Assembly (NCBI RefSeq): GCF_018334155.1
Contig: NZ_JAGXTP010000001.1
Location: 124,001 to 188,000, forward strand
Source of the DNA: Devosia litorisediminis
Lineage (GTDB): Bacteria > Pseudomonadota > Alphaproteobacteria > Rhizobiales > Devosiaceae
Length of the DNA: 64,000 nt
Reading direction: 5' to 3'
In this document: positions 16,916-26,462 of the stretch, piece by piece
How positions within the stretch are numbered: the stretch's first letter is position 1
Layout: each line of letters starts with the position of its first letter
Notes under the pieces: model-generated
Told to the model about the DNA's origin: nothing
Seen by the model: only the letters and a program-made list of their open reading frames with translations
Databases searched by the model: none
Translations under genes and position numbers: made by a program

Positions 16916-18484
16916 ATGAAAATTGCCATCGTCCGCGAGCGTGTCGAGGGAGAGAACCGCGTTGCGGCTACCCCCGAGACGGTCGGCAAGCTCATCGCGC
17001 TGGGTGCCAGCGTTCAGGTCGAGAAAGGCGCCGGGCTCGGCTCGCGCATTCTGGACAAGGACTATGAAGCGGCGGGTGCGGCTATTGCGGCCAATGCTGC
17101 GGCTGCCCTGAAAAGTGCTGATGTGGTGCTGACCGTGCGCCGCCCAAGCGCGGCCTCGCTGGCCGGTGTCAGCAAGGGTGCGCTGGTGATCGGCGCGCTG
17201 GACCCCTATGGCAATGACAAGGACGTTGCGGCGCTGGCCAAGGCCGGTGTGACCGCAGTGTCGATGGAATTCATGCCGCGCATCACGCGCGCACAGGTGA
17301 TGGACATCCTTTCCAGTCAGGCCAATCTGGCCGGCTATCAGGGCGTCATTGAAGCTGCAGCGGCGTTCGACCGCGCATTCCCGATGATGATGACGGCGGC
17401 CGGCACGGTGCGTCCGGCCAAGGCCTTCGTGATGGGTGCGGGTGTGGCAGGGCTGCAGGCGATTGCTACGGCCAAGCGTCTGGGTGCTGTGGTTTCGGCC
17501 ACCGATGTGCGCCCCGCTGCCAAGGAACAGGTAGAGAGCCTGGGCGGCAAGTTCGTTGCCGTTGAGGACGAAGAGTTCAAGCAGGCTGAAACTGCTGGCG
17601 GTTACGCCAAGCAGATGAGTGCCGAATATCAGGCCAAGCAGGCCGATCTGACAGCGGCGCACATCGCCAAGCAGGATATCGTGATCACCACCGCGCTGAT
17701 CCCGGGGCGCCCAGCGCCGCGGCTGATCACCAAGGCAATGGTGGAATCGATGGCACCGGGTTCGGTGATCGTCGATCTGGCGGCCGAACGCGGCGGCAAT
17801 GTCGAATTGACGGTGCCAGGCCAGGTTATCGAGCATAATGGCGTGACGATTATTGGTTACACCAATGTGCAGGGTCGCATCCCGACCACCGCCAGCCAGC
17901 TTTATGCCCGCAATCTGCTGGCCTTCCTGACGACGCTGATCGACGCAAAGGAAAAGAGGCTCGCCATCAACTGGGATGATGAACTGGTCAAGGCGACCGT
18001 GCTGACGCGCGATGGTGCGGTGGTGCATCCAAGCTTTACCGGTGGTGACGTCAAACCGGCAACGCCTGCCAAGGCCGATGCCAAGCCGGCTGCAGCCAAG
18101 AAGCCCGCGTCCAAAGCTGCCGGTGCCAAGCCAGCAACAGCCAAGCCTGCTGCGAGTAAGTCGACCGCGGCCAAACCAGCTGCCGCCAAGACCGCGACAA
18201 CCAAGCCGCCAACCGCCAGAAAAATTGCGGCCAAGCGCAAGGCTGAGGCCCTGATCGACGCTGCAGCAGCGCCCAAGCCCGTGCGGGCCCGGCCTGTGCG
18301 CAGCAAGGCAGCAGCAGACGCTGACGCGGCAGCCAAGACCGCAGCTGCCAAGACGGCAGCGGCGAAAAAGCCAGCTGCCAAGAAACCGGCGGCCAAGAAA
18401 CCAGCCGCCAAGTCGGCCGCTGCCAAGGCACCAGCCAATACGCCTGCCGAAACCAAGCCTGATACACCCAAGGGAGACCAGTAA
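16916..18484 (+). CDS. pntAA: NAD(P) transhydrogenase subunit alpha-1 with histone H1-like tail
   Basis: 522 residues. Residues 1 to about 378 are the complete NAD(H)-binding dI component of proton-translocating transhydrogenase: [21 protein letters not shown], the Arg-Gln-Asp loop in [20 protein letters not shown], the dinucleotide fold [18 protein letters not shown], and the C-terminal [20 protein letters not shown]. Family members with split subunits end near 380-385 residues. Here a further ~144 residues follow, almost only Ala, Lys, Pro and Thr, with tandem AAKKP units, like histone H1 or the AlgP-type DNA-binding tails. The frame is open and the stop overlaps the next ATG, so the tail is genuinely encoded. 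It is the first gene of the pntAA-pntAB-pntB operon. Confidence 0.95.
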   Translation: MKIAIVRERVEGENRVAATPETVGKLIALGASVQVEKGAGLGSRILDKDYEAAGAAIAANAAAALKSADVVLTVRRPSAASLAGVSKGALVIGALDPYGNDKDVAALAKAGVTAVSMEFMPRITRAQVMDILSSQANLAGYQGVIEAAAAFDRAFPMMMTAAGTVRPAKAFVMGAGVAGLQAIATAKRLGAVVSATDVRPAAKEQVESLGGKFVAVEDEEFKQAETAGGYAKQMSAEYQAKQADLTAAHIAKQDIVITTALIPGRPAPRLITKAMVESMAPGSVIVDLAAERGGNVELTVPGQVIEHNGVTIIGYTNVQGRIPTTASQLYARNLLAFLTTLIDAKEKRLAINWDDELVKATVLTRDGAVVHPSFTGGDVKPATPAKADAKPAAAKKPASKAAGAKPATAKPAASKSTAAKPAAAKTATTKPPTARKIAAKRKAEALIDAAAAPKPVRARPVRSKAAADADAAAKTAAAKTAAAKKPAAKKPAAKKPAAKSAAAKAPANTPAETKPDTPKGDQ

Positions 18485-18786
18485 TGGAAGCCATCGACCC
18501 GTTCACTTTCCGGCTGGCGATCTTCGTGCTGGCGATCTTTGTCGGCTATTTCGTGGTGTGGTCCGTCACACCGGCACTGCATACCCCGCTGATGAGCGTG
18601 ACCAACGCGATCTCCTCGGTGATCGTGGTGGGTGCCCTGCTTGCCGTTGGCGTGCATCTGGCGACCGATTCCAGCTGGCTTTCCAAGCTGTTCGGCTTCG
18701 TTGCCCTGGTGTTTGCCAGCGTGAATATCTTTGGCGGGTTCCTCGTCACCCAGCGCATGCTGGCCATGTACAAGAAGAAGGGTTGA
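18484..18786 (+). CDS. pntAB: NAD(P) transhydrogenase subunit alpha-2 (membrane)
   Basis: 100 residues, three or four transmembrane helices ([55 protein letters not shown]) and a basic C-terminus YKKKG. It forms part of the proton channel (dII) together with PntB. The ATG overlaps the pntAA stop by one base (TAATG), and pntB starts four bases after its stop, so the three genes are tightly coupled. Confidence 0.95.
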   Translation: MEAIDPFTFRLAIFVLAIFVGYFVVWSVTPALHTPLMSVTNAISSVIVVGALLAVGVHLATDSSWLSKLFGFVALVFASVNIFGGFLVTQRMLAMYKKKG

Positions 18787-18790
18787 GCCA

Positions 18791-20218
18791 ATGATCTCTG
18801 CAGATATTGCAGCCCTTCTCTATCTCGTTTCCGGCGTGCTGTTCATCATGGCGCTGCGCGGGCTATCGAGCCCAAGCTCGTCGCGTCAGGGCAATATGTT
18901 CGGCATGGTGGGCATGGGTATTGCTATCCTCACCACGCTGGCCGTTGCGGCGCCAAGCGATCTGATCAGCTGGGTGTTGATCCTGGGTGGTATCGGTCTG
19001 GGCGGCGGCATTGGCGCCTATATGGCGCGTACCGTCAAAATGACCGACATGCCGCAACTGGTTGCGGCCTTCCACTCGCTGGTCGGTCTGGCAGCTGTGT
19101 TCGTGGCGGCTGCGGCGCTCTACGCGCCTGAAGCCTTCCACATTGCCGAGATTGATCCGGTGACCGGCGCTGTGGGCCATATCCACATGCAGGCGCTGAT
19201 CGAAATGAGTATCGGCGTTGCTATCGGCGCCTTCACCTTTACCGGCTCGGTGATCGCTTTTGCCAAGCTGAACGGCAATATGAGCGGCAAGCCGATCATC
19301 CTGCCCATGCGCCATGCGCTGCATATCGTGATGGCAGTGGTGCTTCTGCTGCTGGTCTGGGCCTTCGCTACTTCGGCTTCGCCATGGTTGTTCTGGCTGA
19401 TCACCATTCTGGCCCTGGTGCTGGGTGGGTTGATGATCATTCCGATCGGCGGCGCGGACATGCCCGTTGTGGTGTCGATGCTCAATTCCTATTCGGGTTG
19501 GGCAGCTGCCGGCATCGGCTTTACGCTGGGCAATACTGCGCTGATCATCACTGGCGCATTGGTGGGTTCCTCGGGCGCGATCCTGAGCTACATCATGTGC
19601 AAGGCCATGAACCGCAGCTTCATCTCCGTTATCCTTGGTGGCTTTGGTGGCGATAGCGCCGCTGGCGGCGCTGCCGAAGAAGATGATCGTCCGGTCAAGC
19701 AGGGTGCCGCTGAAGACGCGGCCTTCCTGATGAAAAACGCAGGCAAGGTCATCATCGTGCCGGGCTATGGCATGGCGGTGGCGCAGGCACAGCACGCGCT
19801 GCGCGAAATGGCCGATATGCTCAAGGCCGAGGGCGTGACGGTCAAATACGCCATTCATCCCGTGGCGGGGCGCATGCCCGGGCACATGAACGTGCTGCTG
19901 GCTGAAGCCAATGTGCCCTATGACGAAGTGTTCGAGCTTGAAGACATCAACTCCGAGTTCGCGCAGTCCGATGTGGCCTTCGTGATCGGCGCCAATGACG
20001 TGACCAATCCATCGGCCAAGACCGACAAGACATCGCCGATCTATGGCATGCCGGTGCTCAATGTTGAGGATGCGGGCACAGTGCTGTTCATCAAGCGCGG
20101 CATGGCTGCCGGGTATGCGGGCGTGCAGAACGAACTGTTCTACCGCGACAATACGATGATGCTGTTTGGTGATGCCAAGAAGATGACCGAGGAAATCGTC
20201 AAGGCGCTTGGACACTGA
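18791..20218 (+). CDS. pntB: NAD(P) transhydrogenase subunit beta
   Basis: 475 residues from ATG 18791. The first ~280 residues contain the remaining dII helices; the C-terminal ~180 residues form the NADP(H)-binding dIII domain (VIIVPGYGMAVAQAQHAL, HPVAGRMPGHMNVLLAEA, VIGANDVTNP). With PntAA and PntAB it couples hydride transfer from NADH to NADP+ to proton entry, supplying NADPH. The segment between dII and dIII is acidic (AAEEDDRPVKQG). A terminator follows 30 bases after the stop. Confidence 0.96.
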   Translation: MISADIAALLYLVSGVLFIMALRGLSSPSSSRQGNMFGMVGMGIAILTTLAVAAPSDLISWVLILGGIGLGGGIGAYMARTVKMTDMPQLVAAFHSLVGLAAVFVAAAALYAPEAFHIAEIDPVTGAVGHIHMQALIEMSIGVAIGAFTFTGSVIAFAKLNGNMSGKPIILPMRHALHIVMAVVLLLLVWAFATSASPWLFWLITILALVLGGLMIIPIGGADMPVVVSMLNSYSGWAAAGIGFTLGNTALIITGALVGSSGAILSYIMCKAMNRSFISVILGGFGGDSAAGGAAEEDDRPVKQGAAEDAAFLMKNAGKVIIVPGYGMAVAQAQHALREMADMLKAEGVTVKYAIHPVAGRMPGHMNVLLAEANVPYDEVFELEDINSEFAQSDVAFVIGANDVTNPSAKTDKTSPIYGMPVLNVEDAGTVLFIKRGMAAGYAGVQNELFYRDNTMMLFGDAKKMTEEIVKALGH

Positions 20219-20248
20219 CTGGATTGTTGTCAGTCGATGAATAATATA

Positions 20249-20272
20249 GGGTCGCCTCAGGGCGGCCCTTTT
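20249..20272 (+). terminator. Intrinsic terminator of the pnt operon
   Basis: GGGTCGCC, a TCAG loop and GGCGGCCC (one G-T pair), followed by TTTT. Confidence 0.8.
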
Positions 20273-20315
20273 ACTTTGCAGTCTCGACTATTCTTCCGGG
20301 GCCGGGGAGGGTGGC

Positions 20316-22091
20316 ATGACAACAGGCAAGAGACGAACTGCACAAGCGCGGGCACCAGCGCGACAAACCGTGTCGGAAGGGCCCATGCCCAAGACGGCTG
20401 TCGTGTTCATTCACGGCATAGGCGAACAGCGCCCGCTTGAGACGCTCAGAGAGTTCGTTGAAACGGTCTATCGCCGTGACCCCACGGTTGCGAGCATGGC
20501 CGCTGGCCCTGATGGGCTGCTCAGCATATCTGTGGTGCCCGATGATGTGACGGGGTCGGCCGAATTGCGCCGGATCACCACGCTCAAGGACGGACCAGCC
20601 AAACGCACTGATTTCTTCGAATTGTACTGGGCGGACATCATGGACGGCACGCCTGTCGACATGGTGATCGGCTGGATCCGAATGCTGGTGCTGCGCTCCC
20701 CCTGGCGTTTGCCGGTGTCGACAAAGGTCAAACGGGCCTGGGCGATCCTGGCAGGCATCTTCATCCTGTGTGCGGGGGCCGCGCTGATCTCTGCTGGCGC
20801 CGGGATCACGCAGTTGACCGAAGGCCCACCAGCAGATCCGGCGCTGGTGTCGCGACTGGCGTTTTTCCGCGACTGGGTGGCGGGACTACTGGTGGCCGGT
20901 GGGGTGCTGTGGTTGCTGGTTTCGAGCATGCGCGTCGGTTTCGAGATGAAACGCGTCGCACTGCTCGGGCCGGTTCTGATCATCGTCGCCGGTTTCGCGC
21001 TGGCGGCCGTACCACCGATATTGCTGGGGTCGCTGCCGTTCTGGGCGGCGGCGCTTGCGGCGTTTTCCGGGTGGGCCTTGCATAGCGTGGTCACGCCCTT
21101 TGCCGGCGACGTGGTGCGCTATGTTAGGGCCACGCCCAGCACGGTCGAGCGTCGCAGACTGGTGCGCGAGCGCGGCCTGGCTTTGCTTGAAGCACTGCAC
21201 AAGCGGCGGCTGGATGGCACGACGCTGGAGAACTTCACCCAGGGCGACGGCAATAATCGCCCGGCTTATGACCGTATCGTGCTGGTTGGACACAGCCTGG
21301 GTACCATCATCGCATACGATATCCTGCAATTGTTCTGGCAGAAGCACGGCCCCACCCACCATCAGGACTGGGAGCCTGATGCACCGGGCGTGCAGGACGC
21401 CCTCAAAGCCTGCGATGCCTATGTGAAATCCGCCTGGGCGGATCCAGAGGGTGCGCCGTTCGACATGACGGGGTTTGCGACCGCGCAGACTGCGCTGTCT
21501 GAGGTGTTGGCGAAGCAGCGCCCGGGCTGGCGGATCAGCGACTTCATCACGCTGGGGTGTCCGCTGACACATGCGGAGTTCCTGCTGCTCGACAGCCGCG
21601 AGCAGGTCGAAGAGGCGGCCAAGGAGCGGTGGTTCGCGACCGCGCCGCCACACCCGGATTCGTTCCTGAAGGACACCATGCTGTTCTCGCGCACTGGTCT
21701 GGCGCTGAGACAGGACAAGTCAGAAGAGCCGCAGTTTCCGCACTTCGCGGCCCAGTTTGCGGCAGTAAAATGGACCAATATCTACGATGAATCGACCAAC
21801 CCGCTGCTCGGCGACCTGATCTCTGGCCGGCTGTCGGGAGAGTTCGGCCCTGGCATCCATGAGCATGGGGTTTCAATCAAGCGGCCCGGCCTGCCGGGTT
21901 TTCTGGGGCGGGTGTTCACCCATACGCAGTATTGGTCCTGGCATGACAGCTACGCGCCAAGTGCAGCAAACGCGGCGGCGGCTGATGTGGCCAGGGCAAA
22001 TGCGGATGAAGCCGGGCGTCGCGAATTGATCTGGCACAATGTGCCCGACCACATTCGCCTACTCCGAGTAGCGCTCCGTCTGGGTACGTGA
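20316..22091 (+). CDS. Membrane-anchored alpha/beta-hydrolase of unknown function
   Basis: 591 residues. The N-terminus has an alpha/beta-hydrolase start (KTAVVFIHGIGEQRPLETLREF, where HGIGEQ lies next to the oxyanion region). The middle (about residues 143-260) has four predicted transmembrane helices in two pairs, and the nucleophile elbow VLVGHSLGTIIAYDIL is at about residue 325. So the membrane segment interrupts the hydrolase fold between strand 3 and the nucleophile. The C-terminal 250 residues hold DFITLGCPLTHAEF and a WHDSY segment. The substrate, probably lipid or ester, is unknown. GGGAGGGTGGC precedes the ATG. A later ATG at residue 24 is possible. Confidence 0.75.
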   Translation: MTTGKRRTAQARAPARQTVSEGPMPKTAVVFIHGIGEQRPLETLREFVETVYRRDPTVASMAAGPDGLLSISVVPDDVTGSAELRRITTLKDGPAKRTDFFELYWADIMDGTPVDMVIGWIRMLVLRSPWRLPVSTKVKRAWAILAGIFILCAGAALISAGAGITQLTEGPPADPALVSRLAFFRDWVAGLLVAGGVLWLLVSSMRVGFEMKRVALLGPVLIIVAGFALAAVPPILLGSLPFWAAALAAFSGWALHSVVTPFAGDVVRYVRATPSTVERRRLVRERGLALLEALHKRRLDGTTLENFTQGDGNNRPAYDRIVLVGHSLGTIIAYDILQLFWQKHGPTHHQDWEPDAPGVQDALKACDAYVKSAWADPEGAPFDMTGFATAQTALSEVLAKQRPGWRISDFITLGCPLTHAEFLLLDSREQVEEAAKERWFATAPPHPDSFLKDTMLFSRTGLALRQDKSEEPQFPHFAAQFAAVKWTNIYDESTNPLLGDLISGRLSGEFGPGIHEHGVSIKRPGLPGFLGRVFTHTQYWSWHDSYAPSAANAAAADVARANADEAGRRELIWHNVPDHIRLLRVALRLGT

Positions 22092-22142
22092 AGGGCGCCA
22101 GAAGCCGGCATAGTCGCCGGGTCTGCCGAGGTGCGGACGCGG

Positions 22143-22496
22143 CTAGCTTTGGGGGCCACCAAGTTGATCCCAGGCGGCTACGGCATTGGCGGAGTACATC
22201 AACGATGGCCCGCCGCCCATATAGATTGCCATGCCCAGGGTCTCCTGAAACTCGGCCCGAGTGACACCCAGCTTGATCAAGGCTTCAGTGTGAAACCCGA
22301 TACAGCCATCGCAGTGGATGGCGACCGCAATGGCCAGCGCCATGAGCTCCTTGGTCTTTTTGTCGAGTGCGCCATCGCGGCTGGCAGCTGCGGCCATGGC
22401 CGAAAAACCAGCCATCACATCAGGGATGTCCTTGCGCAGGATCTTGGCGCCAGCGGAAATTTCCTTGGTGATATCGGGGTAGCTCTTCTCGCCCAT
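22143..22496 (-). CDS. Carboxymuconolactone decarboxylase / AhpD-like protein
   Basis: 117 residues from ATG 22496 (AGGAAACC ahead). A small all-helical protein of the CMD family with the redox motif HCDGC (HCDGCIGFHTEALIKLGVTRAEF), where the two cysteines and the following histidine match the AhpD-type peroxidase arrangement. The likely role is alkylhydroperoxidase or thiol-disulfide activity in the cytoplasm. No ahpC lies nearby. Confidence 0.88.
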   Translation of the reverse strand: MGEKSYPDITKEISAGAKILRKDIPDVMAGFSAMAAAASRDGALDKKTKELMALAIAVAIHCDGCIGFHTEALIKLGVTRAEFQETLGMAIYMGGGPSLMYSANAVAAWDQLGGPQS

Positions 22497-22600
22497 GGCT
22501 GGTTTCCTGACGGCTGACTGGTGACGGGCACCATCAAGCACAGCAGGGCTTGCTCAGCCTTGCGCCAGATCAATTGCTGGCGCGCAAAAGCCGGGTGGCT

Positions 22601-22807
22601 TCAATAATGGGGTGGTGGCGGCTCGCTGGAGGGGTCGGCAATATGGACGCCCGAGCGGACCTGCTCTACAATGGTGCCCAGCTTGCGCGTGAGCATATCG
22701 ATCTGCCGCCACTGTGCGGTGATAGTGGCGTTAAGCTCGTCAATTGTGTGGTCCTGAAAGGCCACGCGGGTTTCCAGCGCTTCCAGGCGATCGGCGATAT
22801 CGGTCAT
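22601..22807 (-). CDS. slyX: SlyX family protein
   Basis: 68 residues from ATG 22807. A predicted coiled coil with the SlyX pattern (ADRLEALETRVAFQDHTIDE, LNATITAQWRQIDMLTRKL) ends in the typical proline-rich PPPPHY. Function is unknown. GGATCCGCC precedes the start. It is divergent from the membrane protein gene at 22986. Confidence 0.9.
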   Translation of the reverse strand: MTDIADRLEALETRVAFQDHTIDELNATITAQWRQIDMLTRKLGTIVEQVRSGVHIADPSSEPPPPHY

Positions 22808-22985
22808 GGCGGATCCTTCGGTTTGGCCGGTTCTAGCGCAACGCGGCGCATTCGCCCAGCCAGCCAGAGGCACCGCGGACCGTTTGTGAGTGTGTTCACC
22901 TTGGCGTGCGCATTGACGTAAAGGGAAACCATTTGGCGTGCCGGGGATTGTTCCTGTCAAGCAATAGCAATGGCGGACCCCGCGC

Positions 22986-23540
22986 ATGGCGAACACAGAC
23001 ACAGTTTCACGCCCGATACAGTCTACGCTCGATGCGGACAGACGCGATATGCTTGGGCTGGTGCTAAGCGGCGCGCTGCCACTTTCGCTTTTCGTGATCG
23101 CCAATGGTCTGGCCGAGCTCAATAGTATTGTGCCGCTGTTTTTTGCGCCATTCGGTCTGCCTGGCTGGTTCGGTGCAGCTGTTCATATCGCCAGCCTGCC
23201 GCTGTTTGGCGTGGCCCGCTGGATGGTGGCTGATCGCGGTAGCGATGGCCGGCATGCGGGATGGTGGCTGGTTGGCCTGATGGCTGGCAGCATTACCCTG
23301 CCATTTCTGGTGACCCCGCTGGATTCCCTGATGTTGAGCCTAGTCGCGATGGCGCTGTTGGTAACCGCACTTTCGGCAATCCTGCGCGTAGCCAAAGTGT
23401 CGCCCAAGGCCGCGCTGGTAATGCTGCCCGGCGTATTTTGGATGGGGCTGAGTGCCTTTATCGGCTTGAGCCTGCTGGCCGGCTGGGCACCGCCTTTTGG
23501 GCTGACCAATCACAATGGTCAGGCGATGCAGCCGAACTAG
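22986..23540 (+). CDS. Multi-pass membrane protein, possibly TspO/MBR-like
   Basis: 184 residues with about five transmembrane helices: residues 22-40, 58-75, 92-110, 113-134 and 142-166. The block FGLPGWFGAAVHIASLPLFGVARWMV and the late KVSPKAALVMLPGVFWMGLSAFIG resemble the first loop and last helices of TspO/MBR sensory proteins, which bind porphyrins. However, the tryptophan-rich signature is weak (only a few Trp residues), so the assignment is tentative. It is followed 69 bases later by the DsbA-like gene. Confidence 0.5.
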   Translation: MANTDTVSRPIQSTLDADRRDMLGLVLSGALPLSLFVIANGLAELNSIVPLFFAPFGLPGWFGAAVHIASLPLFGVARWMVADRGSDGRHAGWWLVGLMAGSITLPFLVTPLDSLMLSLVAMALLVTALSAILRVAKVSPKAALVMLPGVFWMGLSAFIGLSLLAGWAPPFGLTNHNGQAMQPN

Positions 23541-23609
23541 GTTACGCCGGGGTGCGTGCTTGCAGTTCATGCCTATCCGCGCCATGTGAGGGGCAGAAAA
23601 GGATTTGCC

Positions 23610-24248
23610 ATGACCAAAATGCTCAAAATCGATGTGTTCACCGACGTTGTCTGCCCCTGGTGCGTTGTCGGGTCGGCGCGGCTGGACAAGGCGATCGCAG
23701 CATTGCCGGAAGACATCGAGGTCGTGGTGGAGAACCATCCGTTTTATCTCGACCCCAATACGCCTGAAGAAGGCGTCAACGTGATCGAAATGCTGCGCGA
23801 GAAGTACGGCCGCGATCCCCGTGAGATGTGGGACCGGGTCGAGAGTGAGGCCAAACGGCTGGGCATTGATCTGGACCTGAGCAAGACCGAGCGTCGCTAT
23901 CCGACCAAGAAGGCCCATACAGTAACCCGGCTGGCCAAGCCACTGGGTGTGCAGCATGAACTGGCCAATGCCATTGCCAATGCCTATTTCCTTGAGCATC
24001 GCGACATCCACGACGACAATGTGCTGGCCGATATCGCCGTCGCGTACGGCATGGATCGCGGCGATGTGCTTGATGCAATAAATGACGAAAATGAGCTGGA
24101 GATTACCGAGCAGCTGGCCACGGACGCGGCGGCACAGGGCATTCGTGGCGTGCCATTCTTCATTTTTGGTGAAAAGTACGCGCTGTCGGGTGCCCAGCCT
24201 GACGAGGTGTTTGACCGCGCGCTGGCCCAGACCATCGAAGAGCTCTAA
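23610..24248 (+). CDS. DsbA/FrnE-like thiol oxidoreductase
   Basis: 212 residues from ATG 23610 (AAAAGGA ahead). A thioredoxin fold with the CPWC motif close to the N-terminus (DVFTDVVCPWCVVGSARLDKA), a helical insertion, and the cis-proline loop GIRGVPFFIFGEKYALSGAQP. No signal peptide, so it is probably cytoplasmic like FrnE, a DsbA-family disulfide isomerase or oxidoreductase. A glutathione-dependent 2-hydroxychromene isomerase-type role is less likely because of the CxxC. Confidence 0.9.
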   Translation: MTKMLKIDVFTDVVCPWCVVGSARLDKAIAALPEDIEVVVENHPFYLDPNTPEEGVNVIEMLREKYGRDPREMWDRVESEAKRLGIDLDLSKTERRYPTKKAHTVTRLAKPLGVQHELANAIANAYFLEHRDIHDDNVLADIAVAYGMDRGDVLDAINDENELEITEQLATDAAAQGIRGVPFFIFGEKYALSGAQPDEVFDRALAQTIEEL

Positions 24249-24330
24249 GGCCAAGTCAGGCCATCGGATCGCTGGCGCAATGGTGCCAGTGGTGTAAATT
24301 CGGCACCTGTGATTTGCCGGGGTTTGGTTT

Positions 24331-25143
24331 GTGAAGCTGATGTTGCGCGTTCTGCTCATCGCCGTTGTGGCGCTGGTGATCTTCTATGGCGGCGTGTTTG
24401 GCTATGTGTTCGTCAACCAGCGGGCACTGCAATATTCTCCCGACGGACCGATAACGGCGCTCGCCGACACTGAATTGAGCGCGGCTGAAGCCGTTGCGAT
24501 TGCCTCCGGCGATGGGGTTATCAATGGCTGGTACCAGGCACCTCAGACGGGCAAGCCGGTGATCCTCTATTTCAAGGGCAATTCGGGCAGCTTCAGCGAA
24601 GAGCATAGTCGTTTTGAGCAATTCGCGGATGCCGGCTATGGTTTTCTGGCCTTCGACTATCGCGGTTTTCCGATGTCACCGGGTGAAATCAATCAAACCA
24701 ACATCCTGCAGGACGCCACCAGCGCTTTTGACTGGGTGAGTCAGAAAGGCTTTCCCGTTGTGATCTGGGGGCGTTCGCTCGGCTCGGGTCCATCCACCTA
24801 TGTGGCCAGTATTCGTGAGGCAAAGGCACTGCTGTTTGAGGTGGGCTTTCTGTCGGCCCTGACGGTGGCCAATGAGCGCTATCCGTTCCTGCCAGTCGGG
24901 CTGGCCATGGCTGACCGTTTTGAGGTCAATGAATGGATACTTGATGTCAGCGAGCCAGTGCTTGTGGCGCATGGCACAGGCGATGAAACAATCGATGTCA
25001 GCAATGGCGAGCGGGTATATGCGCTTGCGCCCAATCCGGACGCGCTGTGGATCGTGCCAGAGGCGGGGCATAGCGATCTGTGGGCGCTGGGTCTGTGGGC
25101 GCGTGCTGATGCGTTCTTCCAGCGGGCAATGGCCGCACAGTGA
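24331..25143 (+). CDS. Alpha/beta hydrolase, N-terminally membrane anchored
   Basis: 270 residues from GTG 24331. One N-terminal transmembrane helix (LRVLLIAVVALVIFYGGVFG) is followed by a BEM46/ABHD13-type hydrolase domain: ILYFKGNSGS, FDYRGFPMSPGE, the nucleophile motif GRSLGSG (about residue 148), VAHGTGDETID with the acid, and EAGHSDLW with the histidine. A serine hydrolase at the cytoplasmic membrane, substrate unknown. Its TGA overlaps the GTG start of the next gene, so it shares a transcript with the efflux gene. Confidence 0.85.
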   Translation: MKLMLRVLLIAVVALVIFYGGVFGYVFVNQRALQYSPDGPITALADTELSAAEAVAIASGDGVINGWYQAPQTGKPVILYFKGNSGSFSEEHSRFEQFADAGYGFLAFDYRGFPMSPGEINQTNILQDATSAFDWVSQKGFPVVIWGRSLGSGPSTYVASIREAKALLFEVGFLSALTVANERYPFLPVGLAMADRFEVNEWILDVSEPVLVAHGTGDETIDVSNGERVYALAPNPDALWIVPEAGHSDLWALGLWARADAFFQRAMAAQ

Positions 25144-26372
25144 GCTCTCCAGTACCATTTGCAACGCCGATGTCGGCGCGGCGCACCGCGCTGGTTGGCG
25201 GGCTGATGGTGGCAGCTGGTCCGTTGTCGATCTCGTTATATGGACCTGCGCTGCCCACCATTGTCAGCGAGCTGGGCACCACCGATGCCATGGGCAAGCT
25301 GTCGCTGGCGGTGTACTTCGGCGCTTTTGCGCTGGCGCAGCTGGTGTGCGGCCCGCTCTCGGATAGTCTAGGGCGTCGCAAGGTCACCGTGCTGTTCCTG
25401 ATGTTCTACGTGGTTGGCAGTCTGGTGGCGGCTTTGGGCGCCAGCGTCGAGATGCTGCTGCTGGGTCGCGTGTTGCAGGGTATAGGCGTGTCAGTCGGTG
25501 TTGCCCTGTCGCGGGCCATGGTGCGCGATCAGTTCACCGGCGCGGAATCGATCCGTATCATGACCCTGATCAATCTCATCCTGACGGTGGCGCCCGCCAT
25601 TGCGCCGACGCTGGGCAGCGTCATGTTGCTGTTTGGCAGCTGGCATCTGCTGTTTCTGGTAATGGGCGCCTATGGCCTGGGCCTGATTGCGCTGACGCAA
25701 TGGGCGACGCGCGAAACCCATCCGGTAGCTGCGCGGGTGCCGTTTCGCCTGGGTAGCGTCATGCGCAATTACGGGGCGTTGCTGACCTCCTCGGCGTTCA
25801 TGATTCCGGGTCTGGTACTGGCGCTGTCGTTTGGTGGTTTTTACGGCTTCGCCGCACTGTTGCCGTTCGTGCTGATCGGGGAGATTGGACTGAGCACGTT
25901 CCAGTTCGCCATGGTCATGCTGATCCAGACTGGCTCGTTCATTGCTGGCAATGTGCTGGCAGGCTACGCCGCGTCGCGCTTGACCGGCACGCGCATGGTG
26001 CAGGTCGGGCTGGTGTTGATCGGGCTGGCCGGGATCGGCTTTGCGATCGGCTTGCGGCTCTATCCAGACGCGGTGCTGGCCGTGATGCTGCCAGTGGCGC
26101 TGTGGATGCTGGCCATGGCCTTTATCGGACCGAGCACCACCTCTGCTGCCATGGCTGGCTTTGGCAGCATTGCGGGCGCCGCAGGGGCCATGACAGGGGT
26201 GTTTCAGATCGGTGGCGGCTTTGTCGGCTCGACGCTGGCAAGCCTAGCCTTTGCCACCGCCAGCGACGCGCTGACCACACTGATCCCGGTCATGGCGGGG
26301 CTCACCATTGCGGTGGCACTGCTGCACCGGATCGCGTTTCGCTCCAAGAGCATCCACCCGCCGCAGACCTGA
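25140..26372 (+). CDS. Bcr/CflA family drug resistance transporter (MFS)
   Basis: 410 residues, twelve predicted membrane helices. The MFS motif GPLSDSLGRRKV follows helix 2 and LLGRVLQGIGVSVGVALSRAMVRD matches the Bcr/CflA (DHA1) signature. A proton-driven exporter of drugs or small metabolites in the inner membrane. The GTG start overlaps the stop of the hydrolase gene by four bases (GTGA). A bidirectional terminator lies 40 bases after the stop. Confidence 0.92.
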   Translation: MSSPVPFATPMSARRTALVGGLMVAAGPLSISLYGPALPTIVSELGTTDAMGKLSLAVYFGAFALAQLVCGPLSDSLGRRKVTVLFLMFYVVGSLVAALGASVEMLLLGRVLQGIGVSVGVALSRAMVRDQFTGAESIRIMTLINLILTVAPAIAPTLGSVMLLFGSWHLLFLVMGAYGLGLIALTQWATRETHPVAARVPFRLGSVMRNYGALLTSSAFMIPGLVLALSFGGFYGFAALLPFVLIGEIGLSTFQFAMVMLIQTGSFIAGNVLAGYAASRLTGTRMVQVGLVLIGLAGIGFAIGLRLYPDAVLAVMLPVALWMLAMAFIGPSTTSAAMAGFGSIAGAAGAMTGVFQIGGGFVGSTLASLAFATASDALTTLIPVMAGLTIAVALLHRIAFRSKSIHPPQT

Positions 26373-26412
26373 GTGTCAGCAATGCCGGGTCATCGCTTCA
26401 ATCAGACACGAC

Positions 26413-26440
26413 AAAACGCCGCCCCGAAGGACGGCGTTTC
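26413..26440. terminator. Bidirectional terminator, MFS gene / rpsU
   Basis: AAACGCCG (26414-26421) pairs with CGGCGTTT (26432-26439) around a CCCCGAAGGA loop. A-rich and T-rich flanks on both sides allow use in both directions. Confidence 0.85.
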
Positions 26441-26462
26441 AAATTCTTGAACGCTCAGGCGC

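Noticed and set aside
18052..18481. Repeats in the pntAA 3' end as a CRISPR or DNA repeat array
   Set aside because: The repeat is at protein level (Ala-Lys-Pro codons), in frame and of irregular DNA spacing, so it is a coding low-complexity region.
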